Shown here in pieces: positions 30,245 to 36,779 of a stretch of 37,997 nucleotides of DNA. Position 1 is the stretch's first letter. The number at the start of each line of letters is the position of its first letter. The translations under genes were made by a program, and so were the position numbers. The stretch spans positions 1-37,997 of the forward strand of contig JAGXAY010000011.1 of assembly GCA_018971385.1 (NCBI GenBank), written 5' to 3'. The notes beneath the pieces were generated by a model. It was given only the letters and a program-made list of their open reading frames with translations, searched no databases and was not told the origin of the DNA. The DNA comes from Acidobacteriota bacterium (GTDB lineage: Bacteria > Actinomycetota > Acidimicrobiia > Acidimicrobiales > RAAP-2).

Positions 30245-30487
30245 CTACTTCTTGCGAGCCTTCGAGACGGCTCGCCAGACCGAGGTGCTGAACGACACGA
30301 CGGCGAGGATGGGTAGCAACCAGACGGCCAGGGAGTTGTGATGTCCCACTCGAGAGACGAGGTCGATAATCACAATCGTGACGACCGCGGCGACAAAGAG
30401 CTCCGGGGTGTCACCGACGAGGAAGTCCCACCAGAACATGCCAAAACCCTTGAGGGCCCGAAGGGGCCACGACGACTTGGTACTCAC
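30245..30487 (-). CDS. Small two-TM membrane protein paired with the COG4280-like protein
   Basis: An 80-residue protein with an amphipathic, aromatic N-terminal part (LKGFGMFWWDFLVGDTPE) followed by two hydrophobic segments (about residues 30-47 and 53-68) and a basic tail (KARKK). Its GTG overlaps the stop of the larger membrane protein (GTGA), so the two are probably made together and may form a complex. No known family is recalled with confidence. The stop lies 47 bases upstream of the cysteine-synthase-like gene start. Confidence 0.7.
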   Translation of the reverse strand: MSTKSSWPLRALKGFGMFWWDFLVGDTPELFVAAVVTIVIIDLVSRVGHHNSLAVWLLPILAVVSFSTSVWRAVSKARKK

Positions 30488-31251
30488 GCGGCCACCTCCA
30501 CCGACGGACGGGCCTTGGGCTTGACGAGAACCACGAGGGCCCAGGTCACCACGGCGTAAATCGCCACGCAGGCGACGAGGAAGGTGTCGTTACCGGGCCA
30601 CTTCACCGAGAGACCCTCCCCCGTCCAGAACGTTCCGTAGCTGACGAGCAAGATTCCCACCGTCATCTTCATCGCGTTTTCGGGCACGGCGGAGAGTTGA
30701 CGCGACACGGCGATGCCCACTCCCCCGACGAGAACGACGGCGACGGCCGCCACGACCGTGGCCAGTCCCAATCGATGGGCTGACGTCCCAAGGGTGAGGA
30801 CGGTAATGACGACCTCGAGTCCTTCGAGGAAAACGCCCTTAAACGCCATGACGAAGGCAATGCGGTCGCGAGCCGGTGTCGTTCCGGCGGCTTCGAGTTC
30901 GGCGACGGTTTCGCGGTAGATCTCGTCCTCGTCGTGCTTAGCCTTGAGCCCGGCCGAACGCAGGACGGCCTTGCGCAGCCACTGCATTCCAAAAATCAGG
31001 AGCACTCCGCCGACGATGAGTCGAAGCGCGGACAGCGGAACATGGACGAGAGCGGGGCCGAAGGCCGCCACTAGGGCGGCGAGGGCGACGAGGGCGACAC
31101 CGACACCCTGGAGGGCCGAGCGCCATCCGCGCGTGTGGCCCACCGCCACCACAATGGTGAGGGCCTCCACCATCTCCACCGCGCTCGCGAGAAACACGGC
31201 GCCTACGAGGACGAGTACTCCGGAGGAGACTGTCGTTGCCAGGAAGGGCAT
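30484..31251 (-). CDS. COG4280-type integral membrane protein, possible metal transporter
   Basis: A 255-residue protein with about six or seven membrane segments in two similar halves. Each half opens with an acidic motif inside a helix: SAVEMVEALTIVVAVG near residue 25 and FLEGLEVVITVLTLG near residue 145. Paired intramembrane ExxE-type motifs of this sort recall the REGLE motifs of FTR1 iron permeases, but the link is an inference from motif shape. A charged cytoplasmic loop (KAKHDEDEIYRETVAELEAAG) joins the halves. ATG 31251 is preceded by AAAGGA. The iron-type ABC importer genes lie just upstream on the same strand. Confidence 0.65.
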   Translation of the reverse strand: MPFLATTVSSGVLVLVGAVFLASAVEMVEALTIVVAVGHTRGWRSALQGVGVALVALAALVAAFGPALVHVPLSALRLIVGGVLLIFGMQWLRKAVLRSAGLKAKHDEDEIYRETVAELEAAGTTPARDRIAFVMAFKGVFLEGLEVVITVLTLGTSAHRLGLATVVAAVAVVLVGGVGIAVSRQLSAVPENAMKMTVGILLVSYGTFWTGEGLSVKWPGNDTFLVACVAIYAVVTWALVVLVKPKARPSVEVAA

Positions 31252-31277
31252 GAATTTAGTCCTTTCTTAGAATGGCC

Positions 31278-31283
31278 AGTCTA
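31278..31283 (-). promoter_or_regulatory. Candidate -10 element TAGACT for the COG4280 gene pair
   Basis: It would give a start near 31271 and a 20-base leader carrying AAAGGA, separating this pair from the ABC operon that ends at 31293. Confidence 0.35.
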
Positions 31284-31292
31284 GCAAATTAC

Positions 31293-32387
31293 TTACACAT
31301 CCATAACGAAGCACTGGCTGGGGTCGAGTACCACCTTCACGTGGGACCCACGCTCGAAGCGCTTCGTGGAGTAGATCTTGGTGAGGAGTCGCCCTTCGCC
31401 AATTTCCACGACGTGTTCGTAGCCACGCCCCGTATAGGCGTGGTCCACCACACTTCCGGCCAGACCGGCGTCGTGGGTCTCCGGGTACAGCGTGACACCG
31501 GCCGCCCGCACGAAGACGTGGGGCGCGCTTCCGAGGTGGGAGTCCTCGATTCGCGTTGCCTCGAGGAGGGCGCCTTGGGCGAAGGGGAGCTTCACGGAGA
31601 TGGTCTCCTCTCCGTGAGAGGACGCCACTTCGACGGGGAACTCTCCGGCGACGCCCGTAAAGCGCGCCACGAACGCGTTCGCCGGCTGGCGGTAAATCTT
31701 CTCGGGAGACGCCCATTGGACGAGTTCACCCTTGTTCAACACCCCAATGCGGTCCGCCAGGGCGAACGCTTCCGCCTGGTCGTGGGTGATGTACACCGCG
31801 GTCGCGCCACTCTCCCGGGTCAGAGTGGCAATTTCGATGCGGAGAAGGTCGCGTCGGTCGGCGTCGAGGTTGGAGAGAGGCTCATCAAAGAGAACGAGAC
31901 CCACGTGGGACGACAGCGCCCGTGCGAGGGCCACTCGCTGCTGTTCACCACCCGAGAGTTCGTTCGGATAGTTGTCGGCGAGGTGCGCTATGCCCACGCG
32001 TTCGAGGAGGTCGTTGACGCGGGCGTCTCGCGACCCCCGTTCGATGGAGGAGTTCGCCAAGGGAAAGGCGATGTTCTTCTTCACCGTCATGTGGGGCCAG
32101 AGCGCGTAGTCCTGGAAGACCATGGACAAGTTACGCTTCTCCGGACCGACGAAGGTCTTCGGACCGGCCACTTCACGACCACTCAGCGAGATGGTCCCGG
32201 CACTCGGCCGTTCGATTCCGGCGAGACAACGCAGCAGCGTGGTCTTTCCCGAACCGGACGGACCGAGAAGAACCGTGAAGGAACCCGGCTGAATGGACAA
32301 CGTCACATCGTTGAGCGCCACCTTCTCTTTGAACTGTTTGCGCAGTCCGACGATGTCGATGCTCTCCGCGTTCACGGACATACTCAT
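31293..32387 (-). CDS. ABC importer ATPase (iron/polyamine/2-AEP type)
   Basis: A 364-residue ATPase of the CUT1/FbpC-PotA type. Walker A is GPSGSGKTT, the signature is LSGGEQQRVALARAL, Walker B is LVLFDEPLSN and the H-loop is ITHDQAEA, all canonical. After about residue 240 comes a TOBE-like regulatory region that ends SQCFVMDV. Substrate specificity lies in the binding protein, not here. It follows the fused permease with an ATGA overlap. It is the last gene of a three-gene importer operon. Confidence 0.92.
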   Translation of the reverse strand: MSMSVNAESIDIVGLRKQFKEKVALNDVTLSIQPGSFTVLLGPSGSGKTTLLRCLAGIERPSAGTISLSGREVAGPKTFVGPEKRNLSMVFQDYALWPHMTVKKNIAFPLANSSIERGSRDARVNDLLERVGIAHLADNYPNELSGGEQQRVALARALSSHVGLVLFDEPLSNLDADRRDLLRIEIATLTRESGATAVYITHDQAEAFALADRIGVLNKGELVQWASPEKIYRQPANAFVARFTGVAGEFPVEVASSHGEETISVKLPFAQGALLEATRIEDSHLGSAPHVFVRAAGVTLYPETHDAGLAGSVVDHAYTGRGYEHVVEIGEGRLLTKIYSTKRFERGSHVKVVLDPSQCFVMDV

Positions 32388-34138
32388 GAGTTAGCTCCCG
32401 CTTCTCCAATTCGGCGCCACCCACGAGGAGTGACGAGTCGATACACCAGCAACACCACACCAATCACCCCGAGCATCTCCGCCAGGGTGATCACCGTTGC
32501 CGCCGATCCCACACTGGCGAACACCGTTCCGAGGTACTGCTCAATAGTCACCGAGGCGGGCTGTTGACCCGGAACAAAGAGGATTTGGGCGACCGCCAAC
32601 TCCGAAATAGTCTTCGTAAACGTCAAGACCCAGGCCCAGACAATGGCTCGCGACAACAGGGGCAACGTGGTCGTGCGCCACGCCCGTATTTTTCCGGCAC
32701 CGTGAACACGGGCGGCGTCGTTCAAAGAGGACTGAATCTGTGACACCGGACCGAGCAACAGACGCGACTGTCCGGGAAGCGCTGACGCCGAAAGACCCAG
32801 CACGATGAGCGGTGTCGTCTCGTAGAGGTCGACGATGTGGTGAGTAATGAATCGCTGGTCGTAGAAGAAGATGTACCCAATACCGAGAACAATCCCGGGA
32901 ATGGCCACGGAGCCCATCAGGAAGACGTCGGTAATCCGCTGACTCCAGCTTCCACTCGACTTCGCGATACGACGAGCGAGAATGAGACCCACCACCACCG
33001 TCAGCGTGGCCACCCAGAAGCCAAGTCGATTGGACGTGACGAGGGGAGCGCCGAGCGAGGTGTACGAAGGCAGGGAGGAGAACACGTCCTTGTAGGACTG
33101 GAGAGTCCAGTGAATTCCGGTCGGGGTCACGAAACTCGCAGTGTTGGTGAAGGAACTCGACAGAGCTCCGAGCACCGGCATTCCGACCACAATCAACACG
33201 AAGAGCGCCAGAGCGGCGGTCACGGCGATTCTGACCGGGGTGGTGAACTGGTATCGACGCACCGCCCGCGTACGGCCGCTCAGAACGGCGTAGGAGCGAC
33301 CCCGCATCATGCGCGCCTGGAGAAAGACGGGGGGCACCGTTGAGAGAATGAGGATGCCGGCGATCACGGCCGCGACGGGAAAGTTCGCGGGGAAGTTGGA
33401 GATGGCGTTGAAGAGCGTCAATGTCGCGATCGGAAAGTGTGAGGCCGACCCCAAGGTGTAGGCGGTTCCGAAGTCACTCATGGCCTCGGCGAAGGCGATA
33501 ACGAAGGCGCTGAGCAGCGCCGGCGCAATGATGGGGAGAACGGTGCGCATCACGCGAAGACGCGACGCCCCGTGAACTCGCGCGGCGTCTTCAAACTCCG
33601 AACCGAGTCCCCGGAGTCCTGCGGAAACCACGATGTACGAAAACGGTAGCGAGGCCGTCGTGAGAACAAAGACGATTCCCGAGGCCCCAAAAAACATGTG
33701 GTACACCCACAGCGAATGGACGCCGACTGCGGAAAGAAGCTCGCCCGGCGACACCACGTCAATCCAGCCGAGAGTCGTCATCCAAGTGGGCAACAGAATG
33801 AGGAGCCACATAGCGCCACTGAAGAGCCGACGACCCCACACGTTGGTTCGTTGAACCAACCACGCCATGGTTGTTGCCGCCGTCGTCGCAAAGAGACCCA
33901 CGAGGAAGGACACCCAGAGCGAGTCCAGAATTCCCTGACCGGTGTAGCCCTGGAACGCAGCAGAAATGTTGGACAGGGTGAACCACTGGGGTCCGGAGTT
34001 CATGAGACGCGGACTCACCGCCGTCACGACGAAGAACATCACCGGGAGCACAATGAGTAAAAGCAGGACAACCCACACGAGGAAGCCAGACCAGGCCACC
34101 CGACGAAGACGGTAGGCGACACTCGACGACATACTCAC
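32384..34138 (-). CDS. ABC importer permease with two fused membrane domains (FbpB/ThiP-like)
   Basis: A 584-residue permease with about twelve membrane segments, made of two tandem BPD-type domains in one chain. Each has the EAA loop that docks on the ATPase: EDAARVHGASRLRVMRT in the first half and NDAARVHGAGKIRAWRT in the second, strikingly similar to each other. Such fused permeases are typical of Fe3+, thiamine and 2-aminoethylphosphonate importers; polyamine importers normally use two proteins. The GTG start at 34138 has GGGAG eight bases upstream. The 99-base gap to the binding-protein gene holds a very strong hairpin. Confidence 0.9.
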   Translation of the reverse strand: MSMSSSVAYRLRRVAWSGFLVWVVLLLLIVLPVMFFVVTAVSPRLMNSGPQWFTLSNISAAFQGYTGQGILDSLWVSFLVGLFATTAATTMAWLVQRTNVWGRRLFSGAMWLLILLPTWMTTLGWIDVVSPGELLSAVGVHSLWVYHMFFGASGIVFVLTTASLPFSYIVVSAGLRGLGSEFEDAARVHGASRLRVMRTVLPIIAPALLSAFVIAFAEAMSDFGTAYTLGSASHFPIATLTLFNAISNFPANFPVAAVIAGILILSTVPPVFLQARMMRGRSYAVLSGRTRAVRRYQFTTPVRIAVTAALALFVLIVVGMPVLGALSSSFTNTASFVTPTGIHWTLQSYKDVFSSLPSYTSLGAPLVTSNRLGFWVATLTVVVGLILARRIAKSSGSWSQRITDVFLMGSVAIPGIVLGIGYIFFYDQRFITHHIVDLYETTPLIVLGLSASALPGQSRLLLGPVSQIQSSLNDAARVHGAGKIRAWRTTTLPLLSRAIVWAWVLTFTKTISELAVAQILFVPGQQPASVTIEQYLGTVFASVGSAATVITLAEMLGVIGVVLLVYRLVTPRGWRRIGEAGANS

Positions 34139-34177
34139 GACTCTGACTCCCTGTGGTATCTGGTGACACGCGCGAAC

Positions 34178-34215
34178 GCGTGTGATCGCGGTGCCGAAGC
34201 ACCGCGATCACACGC
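34178..34215 (-). other. Intercistronic hairpin, 17-bp perfect stem with CGAA loop
   Basis: The arms 34178-34194 and 34199-34215 are perfectly complementary around a CGAA tetraloop. It lies between the binding-protein gene and the permease gene. A weaker hairpin, ACACGCG-CGAA-CGCGTGT (34166-34183), shares six bases with it, so both cannot form at once. It probably protects or ends most of the binding-protein transcript. Confidence 0.75.
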
Positions 34216-34237
34216 AGTCACGAGGACGTTAGTACGA

Positions 34238-35386
34238 CTAGTTGATGATGTTGTTGGTGAACCAGGTGTTAATCTGGTTCTCCAGCGGACCCCAGACGTA
34301 GGGGTTGATCGGGAAGCCACGGGTGATGGAGTAGCTCGGGAGGTACTTCTCCGGGCTCACGCCCCCAATGACCGGCCAGAACAGTCCGTCACCGTGCGGG
34401 TCACCCTGCTGCATGGCCAACTGACCCTTCTTCGAGGTCACGAAGGCCACGAACTTGTCCGCGTCCTTCTGGAGCGCCGGGGACAGGTGGTTGCTCACCG
34501 CGATGTTGGAGGTGAGGGCCACGGAGTAGTCCAGGTACTTCACCGCACCGGTCGGCCACAGGGACTTCGGAGTGGCGGTGATGTCGCCGTAGCAGGCCGA
34601 CGACTGAATGATCGCCATCTTGATCGAGGGCGGGTTCGACTCGAGAGCACCCAGGGTCGGACCATTGGTGGGGTGGACGACAAGGCCGTTCTTCTTCAAC
34701 TTCAAGAAGTACGCCTCACCCTTCTTCACCGCCGCGGCCACTTGGGCCTTGCTCGGGTGCATCGCCGAGGTGATACCACTCAGGTGGGCAAAGACACCCG
34801 CGATCATCGGGTAGGTCGGTCCGGACTGCGAGGGATCGTTCATGCCGAGCGACCCCTTCGGCACGGAGGTCAACTGCGCCCAGGTCGTAGGGAGCTTCAG
34901 ACCCTTCGTCGCGACCTTGTCGTAGCAAAGGCCACCCATGACCGTCAGACCGGTCGGTGCGTAGCTGTGGTTGGCCGGGATGTTGGCCTTACCGAAAGCG
35001 TTGTAACCCGCGGTGGAGGTGTAGGCGTTCTTCTGGAGGTAGCCCAGGGTGTCGAGGGCCGCGAACTCGGTCGCGCCGTCAGCCCAGAAAATCCCCCACT
35101 TGGGATTGCCGGCCTGCTCCTCCGCCTGAATCTTGGTGAAGAGCGGTCCCGTGGAGTTGTCGTCGACCACGATCTTGAAGCCAGGGTTAGTGGCGTTAAA
35201 GACCTTGGCGACGTAGTCTCCGTAGCCCTGAGCGTTGTAGAGCAACAGGGTCGGAACCGAGGCGTGAGCCGTCGCGGCACCGAGGCCCGCGAGGGACAAG
35301 GACGAAACTGCGACCGACGCCACGAGGGCTCCGGTGAGGCGACGACTCTTGAGGAGTCGCGCCGTCATGGTGGTGGTGTTCTTCAT
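34238..35386 (-). CDS. ABC importer substrate-binding protein (iron(III)/AEP-type family)
   Basis: A 382-residue extracellular binding protein. The signal peptide spans about residues 1-40, with a basic start and a likely cut after AHA. There is no lipobox Cys, unusual for a Gram-positive binding protein. The mature part begins TLLLYNAQGYGDYVAKVFNA, the usual first strand-helix of the FbpA/AfuA/PhnS cluster, and includes GMNDPSQSGPTYPMIAG, the phosphate/anion-contact region of this cluster. No run of iron-binding Tyr pairs like FbpA is obvious, so iron, 2-aminoethylphosphonate and polyamines all remain possible. The start is ATG 35386, behind TACATA at six bases; a longer frame to 35449 lacks a signal-like start. 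Confidence 0.82.
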   Translation of the reverse strand: MKNTTTMTARLLKSRRLTGALVASVAVSSLSLAGLGAATAHASVPTLLLYNAQGYGDYVAKVFNATNPGFKIVVDDNSTGPLFTKIQAEEQAGNPKWGIFWADGATEFAALDTLGYLQKNAYTSTAGYNAFGKANIPANHSYAPTGLTVMGGLCYDKVATKGLKLPTTWAQLTSVPKGSLGMNDPSQSGPTYPMIAGVFAHLSGITSAMHPSKAQVAAAVKKGEAYFLKLKKNGLVVHPTNGPTLGALESNPPSIKMAIIQSSACYGDITATPKSLWPTGAVKYLDYSVALTSNIAVSNHLSPALQKDADKFVAFVTSKKGQLAMQQGDPHGDGLFWPVIGGVSPEKYLPSYSITRGFPINPYVWGPLENQINTWFTNNIIN

Positions 35387-35392
35387 AAGCCC

Positions 35393-35398
35393 TATGTA
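35393..35398 (-). promoter_or_regulatory. -10 element TACATA for the binding-protein operon (leaderless type)
   Basis: TACATA on the minus strand is six bases before ATG 35386, with no Shine-Dalgarno. Confidence 0.4.
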
Positions 35399-35473
35399 AG
35401 TCGAGACTCGAGTGAACACGTCATGCCCGGGGTGAACCTGACGAAACAATTTGGCAAGAAGTAAATGAACTAT

Positions 35474-35488
35474 TTACCCTGAGGGTAA
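35474..35488. promoter_or_regulatory. Perfect dyad TTACCC-TGA-GGGTAA, candidate operator
   Basis: The 15-base perfect inverted repeat lies in the 187-base gap between the binding-protein gene and the dehydrogenase gene, about 90 bases upstream of the binding-protein start. It may be a repressor or activator site; as RNA it could be a weak terminator for the dehydrogenase transcript. The rest of the gap shows nothing clear. Confidence 0.35.
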
Positions 35489-35573
35489 CTCCACCCCAAA
35501 GGGAACAAAGAACGTGCGTCGCGCGGATCAGTGAAGAACGGTTGCCGACGTCACAACGGCATCAGCGAATCAC

Positions 35574-36743
35574 CTACCGAGATGTCAGAGCCAACGCCGA
35601 GGCGAAGGCGTTAACCACTTCTTCCTTCGTCCACGGCACGGGCGACATCGTGATGAAGTAGTCCGCCAACGCCAAGTCAGCCAGATCGGCCAGCGACTCC
35701 TCCGTAATCCCGAGAGAGCTGAGGACCGGAAAGTTGAGTTCGCCCAACAGGCCCTTCACTGCGGTGATACAGCGACTCCCATCACTCGTGCCATCACGAG
35801 GAGCTCCAAGGGCGTCCGCCACCCGCTCCAGAATCTCGGGGACGTGGTGACGCTCCCGTTCCAAAGTTTCCGCCACGACGAGCCCAATAGTTAATCCGTG
35901 GGGTACGTGAGCGACGCCCCCGATGGCCTGACCGAGGGCGTGCTCGGCGGTGCAGTCCGAGATATTCATGGCGAGGCCCGCCATCATCGCCCCGCACGCC
36001 ATGGCGGCCCGGGCCGAGCGATCGGTACCGTCACGAAATGCGACTGGGAGGGCTGGTGCCATCATCCGAATTGCTTCGAGGGCGATAGCGTCCCCAATGG
36101 GAGTTCGCACGTGAGCCACCATGGCCGCGATGGCCTGCGCCATGGCGTCAATACCCGTGTTGGCCGTCATCGATGGAGGCATCGACGCGGACAGTTCCGG
36201 ATCGACAATGGCGTACTGGGCGCGAAGGAGCGGGTGGGCAATGCCATTCTTCGTTCCAGCCTCGGGATCCGCGATGACTGCTCCACCCGATACTTCAGAG
36301 CCGGTTCCCGCCGAGGTGGGCAGTACCATCAGTACTCGAGTCGGCGTCGGATAGGTCGGTCGCGTCGCGACAAACTCGGCGAAGCCGATGTTCAGTTGAT
36401 CACAGAGTCGGGCCGCCTTCGCGGTGTCAATAACTGAACCCCCACCGAGGGCCACGATGGCGTCGGGATTCGTGAGGCGGACGTGCTCCGTCGCCGCATC
36501 GACCATGGCGATGGTGGGCTCTCCCGCCGGCTTGTCCATTCGCGTGACGTCAAACTCCGACGCCACCAGCACGTCCAAGAGTGTCGCCGCCGCCGGGTTA
36601 AACGCGTCAATGCCCTCGTCCGTCATGACCAAGACGCGTCGAGCCCCCACCTCGCCCAACGCAGTGAGAACGTCTTGAGAGCGACCCTCCCCGAACCAAA
36701 TACGGACGGGTAGGTGGTTAGTAAAAGCGCCGAGATCGGTCAT
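35574..36743 (-). CDS. Iron-containing (group III) alcohol dehydrogenase-like protein with altered metal site
   Basis: A 389-residue member of the Fe-ADH family. The NAD-binding GGGSVIDTAKA is at residues 100-110 and PTSAGTGSE at 142-150. Of the four metal ligands known in FucO (Asp, His, His, His), Asp199 (TGIDAMAQA), His268 (AEHALG) and His282 (HVPHG) are present, and the 14-residue gap between the last two is conserved. The second ligand is Gln203 in place of His. Gln272 also replaces the nearby His of AHPLG. It may use zinc or bind metal weakly. A role reducing or oxidising a short-chain aldehyde or hydroxy acid is likely. TAGCGT lies six bases before the ATG. Confidence 0.85.
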   Translation of the reverse strand: MTDLGAFTNHLPVRIWFGEGRSQDVLTALGEVGARRVLVMTDEGIDAFNPAAATLLDVLVASEFDVTRMDKPAGEPTIAMVDAATEHVRLTNPDAIVALGGGSVIDTAKAARLCDQLNIGFAEFVATRPTYPTPTRVLMVLPTSAGTGSEVSGGAVIADPEAGTKNGIAHPLLRAQYAIVDPELSASMPPSMTANTGIDAMAQAIAAMVAHVRTPIGDAIALEAIRMMAPALPVAFRDGTDRSARAAMACGAMMAGLAMNISDCTAEHALGQAIGGVAHVPHGLTIGLVVAETLERERHHVPEILERVADALGAPRDGTSDGSRCITAVKGLLGELNFPVLSSLGITEESLADLADLALADYFITMSPVPWTKEEVVNAFASALALTSR

Positions 36744-36749
36744 GGCGCC

Positions 36750-36755
36750 ACGCTA
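36750..36755 (-). promoter_or_regulatory. -10 element TAGCGT for the Fe-type dehydrogenase (leaderless type)
   Basis: TAGCGT on the minus strand is six bases before ATG 36743. Confidence 0.5.
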
Positions 36756-36779
36756 CACAACGGCCGACGCCGCGGGGGT

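Noticed and set aside
31272-32567. A 431-codon open frame antisense to the ABC importer ATPase
   Set aside because: It is longer than the gene opposite but has no family resemblance, is rich in Arg, Gly, His and Val, and arises from the G/C third-position bias. The opposite strand has every ABC ATPase motif.
35343-35358. Inverted repeat GACTC-N5-GAGTC
   Set aside because: It lies within the signal-peptide coding region of the binding protein and is short; probably chance.
34163-35464. A 433-codon open frame antisense to the substrate-binding protein
   Set aside because: It starts inside the intercistronic hairpin, has low-complexity Arg/Gly/Val composition and no recognisable domain. The minus-strand frame has a clear signal peptide.
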